Source: Chitinophagaceae bacterium (lineage in GTDB: Bacteria > Bacteroidota > Bacteroidia > Chitinophagales > Chitinophagaceae). Taken from it: a DNA stretch of 64,000 nt. Both the position numbers and the translations under genes were made by a program. This document shows, piece after piece, positions 53,484-61,866 of this stretch. The notes under the pieces were generated by a model that did no database searches, had not been told where the DNA came from, and saw nothing but the letters and a program-made list of their open reading frames with translations. Position 1 is the first letter of the stretch. Each line of letters starts with the position of its first letter. The stretch spans positions 1-64,000 of the forward strand of contig CANGIY010000016.1 of NCBI GenBank assembly GCA_947454235.1, read 5' to 3'.

Positions 53484-53505
53484 AGCGGCTTTCAAGCCGC
53501 TTTTT
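53484..53505 (+). terminator. Intrinsic terminator after the C-rich tract
   Basis: AGCGGCT (53484-53490), loop TTCA, AGCCGCT (53495-53501), then TTTT. Confidence 0.8.
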
Positions 53506-53573
53506 CATTTTAACCCTGTCATAAAACTGTAGTTGGTTATATCTTCAGTACGTTTTTCCCTACCTTAGTGCCT

Positions 53574-54737
53574 ATGATACTACCGGTTTACAAAGATCAG
53601 TTTTTGATAGACAAGAATATTACGTTCCTTAATTTTGGTTCATTTGGAGCCTGTCCGAAGCCGATTTTTGATGAATACATTCGCTGGCAATACGTTTTAG
53701 AAAACGAGCCGGTGCGTTTCATAGCACACAATGCAATGCCCAATCTGGAAACATCAAGGAAAGCACTCGGTGCTTTTTTAAACTGCCATCACGATCACTT
53801 AGTTTACGTACCCAACCCGACCTATGCGGTAAACATTGTTGCGAAAAATTTCCCACTTCGACCAGGTGACGAGATTTTAAGTACCGACCTCGAATACGGT
53901 GCTTGCGATAGAACCTGGAATTATTATTGTCGCAAAGCAGGTGCGACCTATGTTCGGCAACACATAGGCATACCTGTTACTTCAAAAGACCAGATTATTG
54001 AACAGTTCAAAAAGGGATATTCTTCAAAAACGAAGGCCATATTTATTTCTCATATCACCAGCAGCACTGCCTTAAGGCTTCCTGTAGAAGAGATTTGCGA
54101 ATGGGCTAAAAGCATAGGTTTGATAACAATTGTTGATGGAGCGCACGTGCCGGCACATATACCGCTCGACCTATCAACACTCAAAGCCGATATATATACC
54201 GGGGCTTGCCATAAATGGATGATGACACCAAAGGGCAGTACATTTTTCTACGCAAAGCCTGAGTTTCAGGATATGTTTGACCCCTTGATTATAAGCTGGG
54301 GTTATGAAGCTGCAATGCCATCGCATTCACAATTTCTGGACTATCATCAAATGACAGGTACTCGCGATTTTTCAGCATACCTAACTGTACCTAAAGCAAT
54401 AGAATTTCTAAAAGACCATAACTGGACTGAAGTTTCAGCAGCATGTAGGAAAATGGTGCAAGATAACTACCCGGTTATTTGCGATTTGTTGGGTACTCAA
54501 CCGCTGTGCCCTATCAACGATGACTTTTTAGGCCAAATGTGCAGCACACCTATCAATTGCCCCGAGCCTGAGAAATTACACCAGTTATTGTTCAATGAAT
54601 ACAAAATTGAGATTCCTGTATTCAGACATGGCGACAAAGTATTTATCAGGTTTTCGGTACAGGCATTCAATAGCCAGCAAGACCTTGATTACCTATTTGC
54701 TACATTGAAGACACTGAAAACGAAGGGCATGTTTTAA
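53574..54737 (+). CDS. Aminotransferase class V-fold PLP enzyme (isopenicillin-N epimerase-like)
   Basis: From the ATG at 53574 the protein has 387 residues (a GTG two codons earlier is possible). The fold type I PLP pattern is clear: FLNFGSFGACPKPI near the start, VDGAHVPAHIPLDL with the PLP-binding Asp, and the Schiff-base lysine in CHKWMMTPKG (Lys214). The family includes isopenicillin-N epimerase CefD and related amino acid lyases and epimerases; the substrate cannot be told. It is cytosolic and monocistronic. A near-consensus TACCTTAG at 53561 lies just before the start. Confidence 0.87.
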   Translation: MILPVYKDQFLIDKNITFLNFGSFGACPKPIFDEYIRWQYVLENEPVRFIAHNAMPNLETSRKALGAFLNCHHDHLVYVPNPTYAVNIVAKNFPLRPGDEILSTDLEYGACDRTWNYYCRKAGATYVRQHIGIPVTSKDQIIEQFKKGYSSKTKAIFISHITSSTALRLPVEEICEWAKSIGLITIVDGAHVPAHIPLDLSTLKADIYTGACHKWMMTPKGSTFFYAKPEFQDMFDPLIISWGYEAAMPSHSQFLDYHQMTGTRDFSAYLTVPKAIEFLKDHNWTEVSAACRKMVQDNYPVICDLLGTQPLCPINDDFLGQMCSTPINCPEPEKLHQLLFNEYKIEIPVFRHGDKVFIRFSVQAFNSQQDLDYLFATLKTLKTKGMF

Positions 54738-54810
54738 GTATGGTGTTTAGGGTTTAAAAAATTAAGATTGGCGATAGTTTCTAGTTTTTTAGGCGATCGA
54801 AGAACAATTT

Positions 54811-55314
54811 TTAATTCGATGTTGCCATTTTTAAGAGCTCACCAAGCGTAGTGTGTTTACTTTTCTGTGGCTCAAACACCTGTTTCATGCGTTTTAAAAC
54901 ACCCGCATTAATGCCATATTCTGCCAACTCTTGAATCAGCCCATCTAAATTTGATGCTGTAACAGTAGTTGCCAAAAGCTGAGGCAATCGCACTGTTTGT
55001 TTACGAAGGTGGCGGTATTCGTCGGTATTTCTGTATTCCCTGAGTACGATAAATAAGTCGCCGACAGTTTTTACAATTGCGGCATTTTCTGTCATTTTAA
55101 TACCAAGCATTTGTGGTGTACAAAGGAGCGCAACATCTACCGAATCAAAGCCACAAGCCTCCATCTTAGTAAATACACCTGCCAGGTCAGCAACAGGCAG
55201 TGCATCAATTTTAATCTTCATTATGCTGTCACAAGCTCCGTTACGGCTAAGTGCAAACGCACCTTGAATTGATGTTACCATCACCAAAATCAAAAAGAAT
55301 AGCCTGTTTTTCAT
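54811..55314 (-). CDS. Exported helical protein of unknown function
   Basis: This 167-residue protein has a signal peptide (about 1-21, GAFALS). The mature part is mainly helical, with repeated Leu/Val patterns and two cysteines near the start (Cys28, Cys54). No lipobox, metal motif or known domain was recognised. It is expected in the periplasm. It stands alone, convergent with the PLP enzyme gene and divergent from the riboswitch-controlled antiporter gene. Confidence 0.6.
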   Translation of the reverse strand: MKNRLFFLILVMVTSIQGAFALSRNGACDSIMKIKIDALPVADLAGVFTKMEACGFDSVDVALLCTPQMLGIKMTENAAIVKTVGDLFIVLREYRNTDEYRHLRKQTVRLPQLLATTVTASNLDGLIQELAEYGINAGVLKRMKQVFEPQKSKHTTLGELLKMATSN

Positions 55315-55468
55315 GATTTCACCTAATTAAATCGTTTTATTGCAATAAATAGATTTAGTACTTATTGTTTCAATGGGATATCTCCTTCGGCACTCTTAAA
55401 CTCAAACCTATGGGACCGTTCTCCGCTAATAACACGAGTGAACAAATTTAGTTAATTTTACACCTCAA

Positions 55469-55522
55469 TCAGGAAATGGTGTCTTCCTGTCCCAACCGCG
55501 TAATGCTGATGGCGCCTGCTTC
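55469..55522 (+). promoter_or_regulatory. Fluoride riboswitch (crcB motif)
   Basis: All key parts of the fluoride aptamer are present in order. P1 is CAGGAA (55470-55475) / TTCCTG (55484-55489). The ATGG-containing loop has GGTGTC (55478-55483), which pairs with GGCGCC (55511-55516). AACCGC lies at 55494-55499, followed by a short P3 and the conserved GCTGATGG (55505-55512) and CCTGCT end. It lies 46 bases before the start codon of a CLC antiporter of the fluoride type. A TAAACC/GGTTTA hairpin (55529-55548) follows without a T run, so how fluoride binding controls expression is unclear. Confidence 0.9.
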
Positions 55523-55567
55523 ATTCGGTAAACCTAAAAATGGGTTTATCATTAATGCATTGCAGAA

Positions 55568-56827
55568 ATGGGAATCGTCAATAATAAAAAAATCTTAGAA
55601 ATGCCCGGGTATTTGGGCAAATGGTTGCTTCGGGCGGCAGTGTTGGCGCTGCCTGTAGGTACCATCGTTGCATTCTTTTTATGGTCGCTCGATAAAGTAG
55701 TAAGTACGTTTAATGCGTACCAGGGATTTCTTTTCGCTTTGCCATTGGCAGGTATTGCTATACATTTTCTCTACAAGGCATGGGGTAAAAGTGCAGAGGC
55801 GGGAAACAATTTAATTATTGACGAAATTCACCAACCGGGTGGCGGAGTTCCATTCAGGATGGCGCCCTTAGTTTTAGTTACAACTTTAATCACGCATCTG
55901 TTTGGCGGTTCCGCCGGGAGGGAAGGAACTGCGGTTCAAATAGGTGGTGGCTTAGCTGGCTATCTTTCTAAAAAGCTAGGCCTAAACCACGAAGATGTAA
56001 AAGTGTTCCTGATGATGGGTATTTCAGCCGGTTTTGGGGCGGTATTCGGAACACCCATTGCAGGAGCCATATTCGCAATCGAAGTTCTTACCATCGGTCG
56101 GTTTAAATACCAGGCAATTGTACCATGCATATTAGCTGCCGTTTTTGCCGATAGGGTGTGTATGTTTTATCCGGTACACCATACGCACTACAACATAGCT
56201 TCTGGTTTTTTACCGACGGGTATGTGGGGCTTTACTAAATTCGGATTGGCATTATTGTTTTCCGGTGTTGCTTTTGGTTTGGCTGCACGACTGTTCGCCT
56301 CTCTCACCCACAACATCAAAGACAACGGAAAGAAAATATTTAAGAAACACTTGTGGTTAATGCCCGCAACGGGGGGCGTTGTTATTATTTGCCTCACATT
56401 TGCTGTAGGCAATTGTGATTTTAACTGTTTAGGAGTCACAGGCACTAACCCCGATAGCTGTTCAATAGTCAATGCATTCGTTCCTAGCGGCGGTAATAAC
56501 TGGGGGTGGTTGCTGAAACTCGTGTTTACTGCCATTACAATAGGTTCTGGTTTCAAGGGTGGGGAGGTGACACCATTATTTTTCATTGGTGCCACCTTGG
56601 GCAAAGCACTCGCATTGCAATTTGGTTTACCCGTTGACCTATGGGCAGGACTTGGTTTTATAGCAGTATTCGCTGGCGCAGCCAACACACCTCTGGCATG
56701 TGCTGTAATGGGTGTAGAATTATTCGGCGGAACTTATTTTATTTACTTCTTAGCTGCATGCTTCATCGCATTCGCTGTAAGTGGTAAAAAGGGTATTTAC
56801 AGTGCGCAACGAGTGAGAAGGGGTTAA
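55568..56827 (+). CDS. eriC: CLC-F type fluoride/proton antiporter
   Basis: This 419-residue membrane protein has the CLC fold with about 10-12 hydrophobic segments. The gating glutamate is Glu119 in GGSAGREGTAVQ. The anion-coordinating Ser motif GSGIP of chloride CLCs is replaced by GNNLI (79-83), placing Asn80 39 residues before Glu119, the same spacing as Met79/Glu118 in the Enterococcus CLC-F. Later motifs GSGFKGGEVTPLFFIG also fit. CLC-F proteins expel fluoride in exchange for protons. The fluoride riboswitch directly upstream makes this role nearly certain. It ends 5 bases from the convergent Panacea operon. Confidence 0.92.
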   Translation: MGIVNNKKILEMPGYLGKWLLRAAVLALPVGTIVAFFLWSLDKVVSTFNAYQGFLFALPLAGIAIHFLYKAWGKSAEAGNNLIIDEIHQPGGGVPFRMAPLVLVTTLITHLFGGSAGREGTAVQIGGGLAGYLSKKLGLNHEDVKVFLMMGISAGFGAVFGTPIAGAIFAIEVLTIGRFKYQAIVPCILAAVFADRVCMFYPVHHTHYNIASGFLPTGMWGFTKFGLALLFSGVAFGLAARLFASLTHNIKDNGKKIFKKHLWLMPATGGVVIICLTFAVGNCDFNCLGVTGTNPDSCSIVNAFVPSGGNNWGWLLKLVFTAITIGSGFKGGEVTPLFFIGATLGKALALQFGLPVDLWAGLGFIAVFAGAANTPLACAVMGVELFGGTYFIYFLAACFIAFAVSGKKGIYSAQRVRRG

Positions 56828-56832
56828 AACAA

Positions 56833-57285
56833 TTACCAGTTCTGCATCATCTTCCTGAACTTGTTTTTCAGGCTTGACGAGTTTTTCAGGCAATCGATAA
56901 TTTCGCGATACATAGCATCAGATATTTTTCCGCAATACTCGTAGTTTTCATCTTTTACCCTGTAGGTTAAACTTAGAGTTTCAACTGAATAGTCTTCCAC
57001 CCATTTACCATAAATGAAAGTATTGAGCCTGAATGAATACCCTAAGTCTGTGACTGATTTACCTTTTCCAATACAATAACAATTAAAACTCACCTCTGGC
57101 AAATCAATGCAGCCTTCCTTTAGATTATTATCCGGAAACGGGACATACATCTGACTTGTCGGTAGGTTGGCAAGAATAACATCTTCGCCAATTTGTTTCA
57201 ATACAAGAAAATACTTTGGTGAGGCTGCATTGCCGTCTTTAAATTAAAATGGCGTGCAGTATAAAAGTGATTTCTCTTCAAACAC
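56833..57285 (-). pseudogene. Interrupted partner of the Panacea antitoxin (MazF/PemK-like pattern)
   Basis: A frame starting with GTG at 57285, two bases after the antitoxin stop, reads 13 codons (MFEEKSLLYCTPF), meets TAA at 57244-57246, then stays open to 56833 with no internal ATG near the break. Residues flanking the stop join as LYCTPF-stop-FKDGNAASPKYFLVLKQ. This looks like the first strands of a MazF/PemK SH3-like barrel (xLVxPFxFxDG...PxLVL). The rest (LANLPTS, FRLNTFIYG) has no named motif. A TTG at 57201 could in principle start a 122-residue product. Its position suggests the toxin of a PanAT system, now probably inactive. Confidence 0.6.
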
Positions 57286-57287
57286 CT

Positions 57288-57899
57288 TTAAGCCGATTTT
57301 AAAGAATTATTAAAATCAAGCATTTCAAGCTGGTTATAGTAAAAGTCACGAATCTCCTTTCTTTCAATCAAATCACCGAAATCCAGAATAATGTCGCTTG
57401 TGGTTTGTTTCCTGGATTCAAATCGCTCCATCAAACCATCTTCTTTTGAAACTGTTTTATGCCATAACGATGTGCCCTTGTGGGTAATGAATACAAGATG
57501 TTGCGCATCATGGAATTTAAATTCCTGAGCAATGTGTTGCAATATCAACATTTCATCTTCACTAAACTCATCGTCGTTAAATGCCTTCAATGGTTTTACA
57601 AGGTATTTATTGCCATCAAACTCATTGGAAACGAATTCAGAAATCAAACTTGAGCCTTTCAGACTGGGGTCGAGATTTGCCCAAAGCTCCCTTTGAACAG
57701 GTCCAAATTGCCACGCGTAAAACGGAACTCCCAGAAACGGAGTAGCATGGTTTTTCACGAATAGCTCCTCGGCTAAATACACAAGCTTCAACAGCTTGGT
57801 TTTAGATAGTTCATTCGTGTTTTCAGCAAAATAAGTAGCTACATTGCCCATTCGGTTGATTTGGTCAATTGTGAGGTTGCTTTTTATTCTTGGCGACAT
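57288..57899 (-). CDS. Panacea-domain antitoxin (DUF4065, PanA/SocA-like)
   Basis: This 203-residue protein carries the Panacea (DUF4065) domain: IDQINRMGNVATYF, LSKTKLLKLVYLAEELFVKN, then PFYAWQFGPVQRELW and a C-terminal helical block with FSEDEMLILQHIAQEF. This domain was first seen in the ClpXP adaptor SocA and defines hyper-promiscuous antitoxins (PanA) that neutralise many unrelated toxins. A broken reading frame starts two bases after its stop, as expected for its toxin partner. It is intact and cytosolic. It could alternatively act as a proteolysis adaptor. Confidence 0.85.
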   Translation of the reverse strand: MSPRIKSNLTIDQINRMGNVATYFAENTNELSKTKLLKLVYLAEELFVKNHATPFLGVPFYAWQFGPVQRELWANLDPSLKGSSLISEFVSNEFDGNKYLVKPLKAFNDDEFSEDEMLILQHIAQEFKFHDAQHLVFITHKGTSLWHKTVSKEDGLMERFESRKQTTSDIILDFGDLIERKEIRDFYYNQLEMLDFNNSLKSA

Positions 57900-58072
57900 A
57901 ATAAAAAGATATGAAATGAAATTATGTTTTCATCAATGTTTAAGTTAAGTATTCCAAAAAAGTTGACAAAACGGGTGATATTGCTTTTTTGGCTTTAAAT
58001 GTCATGAAAATTAGAATCGCAGCCGCTTCAATGTATTTACCATTGCACCCCGCTTTAGAACTTTTATTAACG

Positions 58073-58080
58073 TACCTTTG
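58073..58080 (+). promoter_or_regulatory. -7 element of der
   Basis: TACCTTTG matches TAnnTTTG, 23 bases before the ATG at 58104. Confidence 0.55.
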
Positions 58081-58103
58081 CACACTAAAATTTTAAATAT
58101 TAC

Positions 58104-59417
58104 ATGCCCGGATTTACAGTTGCCATAGTGGGTAGGCCGAATGTTGGAAAGTCAACTTTATTTAATCGCTTGCTTGAACAACGCAAGGCAATCGTCGATG
58201 ACATTAGCGGTGTAACCCGCGACCGTCAGTACGGCGACGCTGAATGGAATGGCAAAACATTCAATGTCATTGATACGGGAGGCTTTGTAGCCAGAAGTGA
58301 AGACGTTTTTGAAAAAGAGATACGCAAACAAGTTCAAATAGCCGTAGATGAGGCAGATTTGATCCTTTTTGTTTGTGACACCATCACAGGTATCACCGAC
58401 CAGGATTCAGATATGGCTGATGTGTTGCGTAGGTCGACAAAGCCGGTGCTGTTGGTTGTCAATAAAGTAGACAACTCTGAAAGAGCATTGTTAGCGACAG
58501 AATTCTATGCGCTTGGTTTCGAACACGTGTACATGCTGTCATCAATTTCAGGCAGTGGTACAGGTGAATTGCTCGATGCAGTAGTAGATTTCATTCCGGA
58601 AGATGCTGGAGATGCCAATGCAGAAGATGCACTGCCAAAATTTGCCATCATCGGTCAACCGAATGCAGGTAAATCAACGCTCCTGAATGCATTATTGAAT
58701 CAGGAGAGAACTATTGTATCAGACGTAGCAGGTACAACCCGCGATACCATACATACACACTATAAACTATTCGGCAAAGAGTTTTGGCTGATAGATACTG
58801 CCGGTATCAGGAAGAAGAAAAACGTTTCTGAAGACCTTGAGTTCTATTCGGTTATCCGTGCCATTCGTGCCATGGAAGAAGCCGATGTGTGTATGTTATT
58901 GATTGATGCTGCTGTAGGTGTAACATCTCAGGATGTAGCAATTTTCAGTTTGGCTACCCGTAAGGGAAAAGGTTGTGTGATACTCGTGAACAAGTGGGAT
59001 ACCATGACCAAGGAAACCAACACTGCGCGCGACTACGAGAAAGAGATCAAAAAACGCATTGCGCCACTTACCGATATCCCGGTGATATTCGTTTCGGCTA
59101 AAGACAAGACGCGCATATTCCAGGCCATGGAAAAAGCCCTTGAAGTGCACGAAAACAGAATCAGGAAAATACCTACTTCTCAGCTCAACGATATCATGCT
59201 GAAGGAGATAGAGCACTTCCCACCACCAATGACACGTGGTTATTCAGTAAAAATCAAGTTTGTGCAGCAGGTGCCTACGTTTGTACCGTCGTTTGCCTTT
59301 TACGCCAACCACCCCGATGGCGTTAAAGAACCATATAAAAACTTCCTTGAAAATAAATTGCGTAGCCACTTCAAGTTCAGCGGTGTGCCTATCAGAATTT
59401 TCATTCGTAAAAAATAG
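58104..59417 (+). CDS. der: GTPase Der (EngA), ribosome assembly
   Basis: This 437-residue protein has two tandem GTPase domains and a KH-like C-terminus. The first has GRPNVGKS (10-17), DTGG and NKVD (120-123). The second has GQPNAGKS (184-191), DTAG and NKWD. The last about 80 residues form the RNA-binding KH-like domain (KIKFVQQVPTFVPSFAFYANHP). Der binds the 50S ribosomal subunit and is essential for its maturation. It is monocistronic with a promoter element and terminator. Confidence 0.97.
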   Translation: MPGFTVAIVGRPNVGKSTLFNRLLEQRKAIVDDISGVTRDRQYGDAEWNGKTFNVIDTGGFVARSEDVFEKEIRKQVQIAVDEADLILFVCDTITGITDQDSDMADVLRRSTKPVLLVVNKVDNSERALLATEFYALGFEHVYMLSSISGSGTGELLDAVVDFIPEDAGDANAEDALPKFAIIGQPNAGKSTLLNALLNQERTIVSDVAGTTRDTIHTHYKLFGKEFWLIDTAGIRKKKNVSEDLEFYSVIRAIRAMEEADVCMLLIDAAVGVTSQDVAIFSLATRKGKGCVILVNKWDTMTKETNTARDYEKEIKKRIAPLTDIPVIFVSAKDKTRIFQAMEKALEVHENRIRKIPTSQLNDIMLKEIEHFPPPMTRGYSVKIKFVQQVPTFVPSFAFYANHPDGVKEPYKNFLENKLRSHFKFSGVPIRIFIRKK

Positions 59418-59450
59418 ATACCGGTCGGTTTCAACTACCGCCAGTGCAAC

Positions 59451-59484
59451 AAAAAAGCCACCTCGTTATGAAGTGGCTTTTTTA
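59451..59484 (+). terminator. Terminator of der
   Basis: AAAAAAGCCAC (59451-59461) pairs with GTGGCTTTTTT (59473-59483). Confidence 0.88.
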
Positions 59485-59543
59485 GTGAAGCTGACAAAAT
59501 AAATGCCATCAAGTTTAATTATTATGTTTCTTTTGTGCTAGGC

Positions 59544-59586
59544 GCAAAATCCTTATTCCGAAAGCATTCGGAATAAGGACTTTTGC
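59544..59586. terminator. Long hairpin, probable terminator of sucC
   Basis: TCCTTATTCCGAA (59550-59562) pairs perfectly with TTCGGAATAAGGA (59567-59579) around the loop AGCA. The outer GCAAAA/TTTTGC arms extend the stem past a one-base bulge to 19 bp. On the minus strand it lies about 85 bases past the sucC stop and ends in TTTTGC. It could also be a processing or stabilising structure. Confidence 0.6.
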
Positions 59587-59671
59587 AACGACGCAGAAAT
59601 GGAACAGAATGGTTGAAATCCTGGTATTTATTTTGTCATCTTCACTTAGTGTATTTGGAGATAACTATTTA

Positions 59672-60892
59672 CTAGTTAGCATTGATAGCGTTTTGTACAA
59701 GTTGTGCAGCTTCGCTCAATAGGATTGCTGATTGTACTTTAAGACCTGAGTTTACAATCAATTCTTTTGCAGCTTCAGCGTTAGTACCTTGCAAACGAAC
59801 AATGATTGGGATATTGATGTTGCCCATTTTATTGTAAGCTTCAATAACACCCGCAGCAACCCTGTCGCAACGAACGATACCACCGAAGATGTTAACGAGG
59901 ATCGCTTTAACGTTAGGGTCTTTCATAATGATTCTGAAACCTGCTTCTACTGTTTGAGCGTTAGCGGTACCACCTACGTCAAGGAAGTTAGCCGGCTCAC
60001 CACCTGCAAGTTTAATCATATCCATTGTAGCCATAGCCAAACCTGCACCATTTACCATGCAACCTACGTTACCGTCAAGTTTTACATAGTTAAGGTTGTG
60101 TTCGCCGGCTTCAACTTCTGTTGCGTCTTCTTCGCTTTTGTCGCGCATGTCAGCCAAATCAGGGTGACGCATCAAAGCGTTGTCGTCAAGGTTCATTTTA
60201 CAGTCAACTGCAAGAATCTTGTCGTCAGCTGATTTGAACAATGGGTTGATTTCAAGCATTGAACAATCAAGACCAACGTAGGCATCGTACAGATTAGTAA
60301 CGAATTTCACCATGTTCTTGAAAGCAGTTCCGCTCAAGCCAAGGTTGAAAGCGATTTTACGCGCCTGGAAGCCTTGAAGCGGGAAGCCAGGTTGTACCCA
60401 CTCTTTGAAAATTTTCTCAGGAGTGTGGTGAGCAACTTCTTCAATATCCATACCGCCTTCAGTGCTGTACATTACTACGTTTTGTTTTGTAGCACGGTCA
60501 AGCAAAATAGACATATAGAACTCTTTTCTGTCGCTAGGTCCATCATAGTACATATCCTGAGCAACGAGAATTTTATTTACTTTTTTACCTGCAGGACCAG
60601 TTTGGATAGTAACAAGTGTATTACCCAAAATGTTTTTAGCAACAGTTTCAACGCCTTCAGCGTTTTTAACTACCGCAACACCACTTTGTTCTGGTACTTC
60701 AACCATACGTCCTTTACCACGTCCACCAGCATGGATTTGCGCTTTAACAACAGCAAACCTTGAACCGGATTCTACCGATATTTGATTATATGCTTGAATT
60801 GCTTCATCAACATTTGATACTGCGATGCCTTCCTGTGTAGGAACGTTGTAACGCTTTAATAACGACTTGGCCTGATATTCGTGCAAGTTCAT
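59672..60892 (-). CDS. sucC: Succinyl-CoA synthetase beta subunit
   Basis: This 406-residue protein begins MNLHEYQAKSLLKRYNVPTQEG, standard for SucC. It has an N-terminal ATP-grasp domain (VKAQIHAGGRGKG, LVAQDMYYDG, LEINPLF) and a C-terminal CoA-ligase domain (NFLDVGGTANAQTV, VNIFGGIVRCDRVA). With SucD it converts succinyl-CoA, ADP and phosphate to succinate, CoA and ATP in the TCA cycle. sucD is not adjacent, as is common in Bacteroidota. It is slightly longer than E. coli SucC (388). Confidence 0.97.
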   Translation of the reverse strand: MNLHEYQAKSLLKRYNVPTQEGIAVSNVDEAIQAYNQISVESGSRFAVVKAQIHAGGRGKGRMVEVPEQSGVAVVKNAEGVETVAKNILGNTLVTIQTGPAGKKVNKILVAQDMYYDGPSDRKEFYMSILLDRATKQNVVMYSTEGGMDIEEVAHHTPEKIFKEWVQPGFPLQGFQARKIAFNLGLSGTAFKNMVKFVTNLYDAYVGLDCSMLEINPLFKSADDKILAVDCKMNLDDNALMRHPDLADMRDKSEEDATEVEAGEHNLNYVKLDGNVGCMVNGAGLAMATMDMIKLAGGEPANFLDVGGTANAQTVEAGFRIIMKDPNVKAILVNIFGGIVRCDRVAAGVIEAYNKMGNINIPIIVRLQGTNAEAAKELIVNSGLKVQSAILLSEAAQLVQNAINAN

Positions 60893-61050
60893 GGAATAAA
60901 AATTTTGGCGAAAGTAATACTTTTGAATTAAGGGAACAACAAGAAAACAGTGTCAATTTCGTAATACAAAAGTTTCGGTTAGTAAGTTAAAATAAGTGAA
61001 TCGATACCGCATTCTCTTACAACCTCACTATTTTTACTAAAATTGCATTC

Positions 61051-61866
61051 ATGAAGTCTATTCTTACTACAATCATACTTGCGCTTACGTTTTCAAGTGC
61101 TTTTGCGCTCAAGCCTTCTAAAACGTACACCATGAAGCCTGATACGCTGCAAATGCCGTACGAAACCAACATTGTTAAGGTCAACGACTCGGTAAAGCTG
61201 CAATCGTGGACGTTCCTACCCAATGATGTAGACAACAAAAAGACAACAATAATACTCGCCTACGCCGATGCAGGAAATATGTCTTCATGGCTCATGCAAG
61301 GCTCTTTGATGGCTCAGGTAGGTTTCACTGTAGTAATGTTCGACTACCGTGGTTTTGGTGCCAGTTCCGATTTCAAAATTGATTCCAAAATGCTCTATTA
61401 CAATCAGTTTGCCGATGACTTAACTGCTATGTTTCAGTTCGCCAGGAAGAAATATCCCGACAACAAAAAAACCGGCGTTTGGGCGTTTTCAATGGGTACT
61501 ATCGCAACAACTCTGGCTTACGAAAAGTCGAAACCCGATTTCATCATTGGCGATGGTTATGTGGTGAGCCCTAAAAAAATCAAACAATTTTATGAAGGCA
61601 AGCGCGACCCGATTTTGTTACCTGCCGATGCTGATAAGTATGAAGAAAAATTGAAAAACGTTAAGGCGAATATGCTGGTGTTTTCAGGCAGCGACGACAA
61701 GGTGACACCGTATGAAGATGTGATGGTTATAAAAGGTAACAATGCCAAAAACAAAATTATTCAATTCAAGGGCGGACACATGGCGGGTTTCTCTGTTTTG
61801 GGTGGAGATTATCCCGGCCAAAAGTACATGGATGCAGTAGTTGACTTCCTCAAGAAAACAAAATAG
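61051..61866 (+). CDS. Exported alpha/beta-hydrolase
   Basis: This 271-residue protein has a signal peptide (1-19, AFAL). The hydrolase core shows a DYRGFGASS loop, a nucleophile elbow WAFSMGTIA (Ser in AFSMG; the usual first Gly is Ala), an acid GSDDKVTP and a His in FKGGHMAG. It is related to prolyl oligopeptidase-like/BAAT-type hydrolases. It probably acts in the periplasm on an ester or peptide; the substrate is unknown. Its last 17 bases overlap the end of the convergent gluQ gene. Confidence 0.82.
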   Translation: MKSILTTIILALTFSSAFALKPSKTYTMKPDTLQMPYETNIVKVNDSVKLQSWTFLPNDVDNKKTTIILAYADAGNMSSWLMQGSLMAQVGFTVVMFDYRGFGASSDFKIDSKMLYYNQFADDLTAMFQFARKKYPDNKKTGVWAFSMGTIATTLAYEKSKPDFIIGDGYVVSPKKIKQFYEGKRDPILLPADADKYEEKLKNVKANMLVFSGSDDKVTPYEDVMVIKGNNAKNKIIQFKGGHMAGFSVLGGDYPGQKYMDAVVDFLKKTK

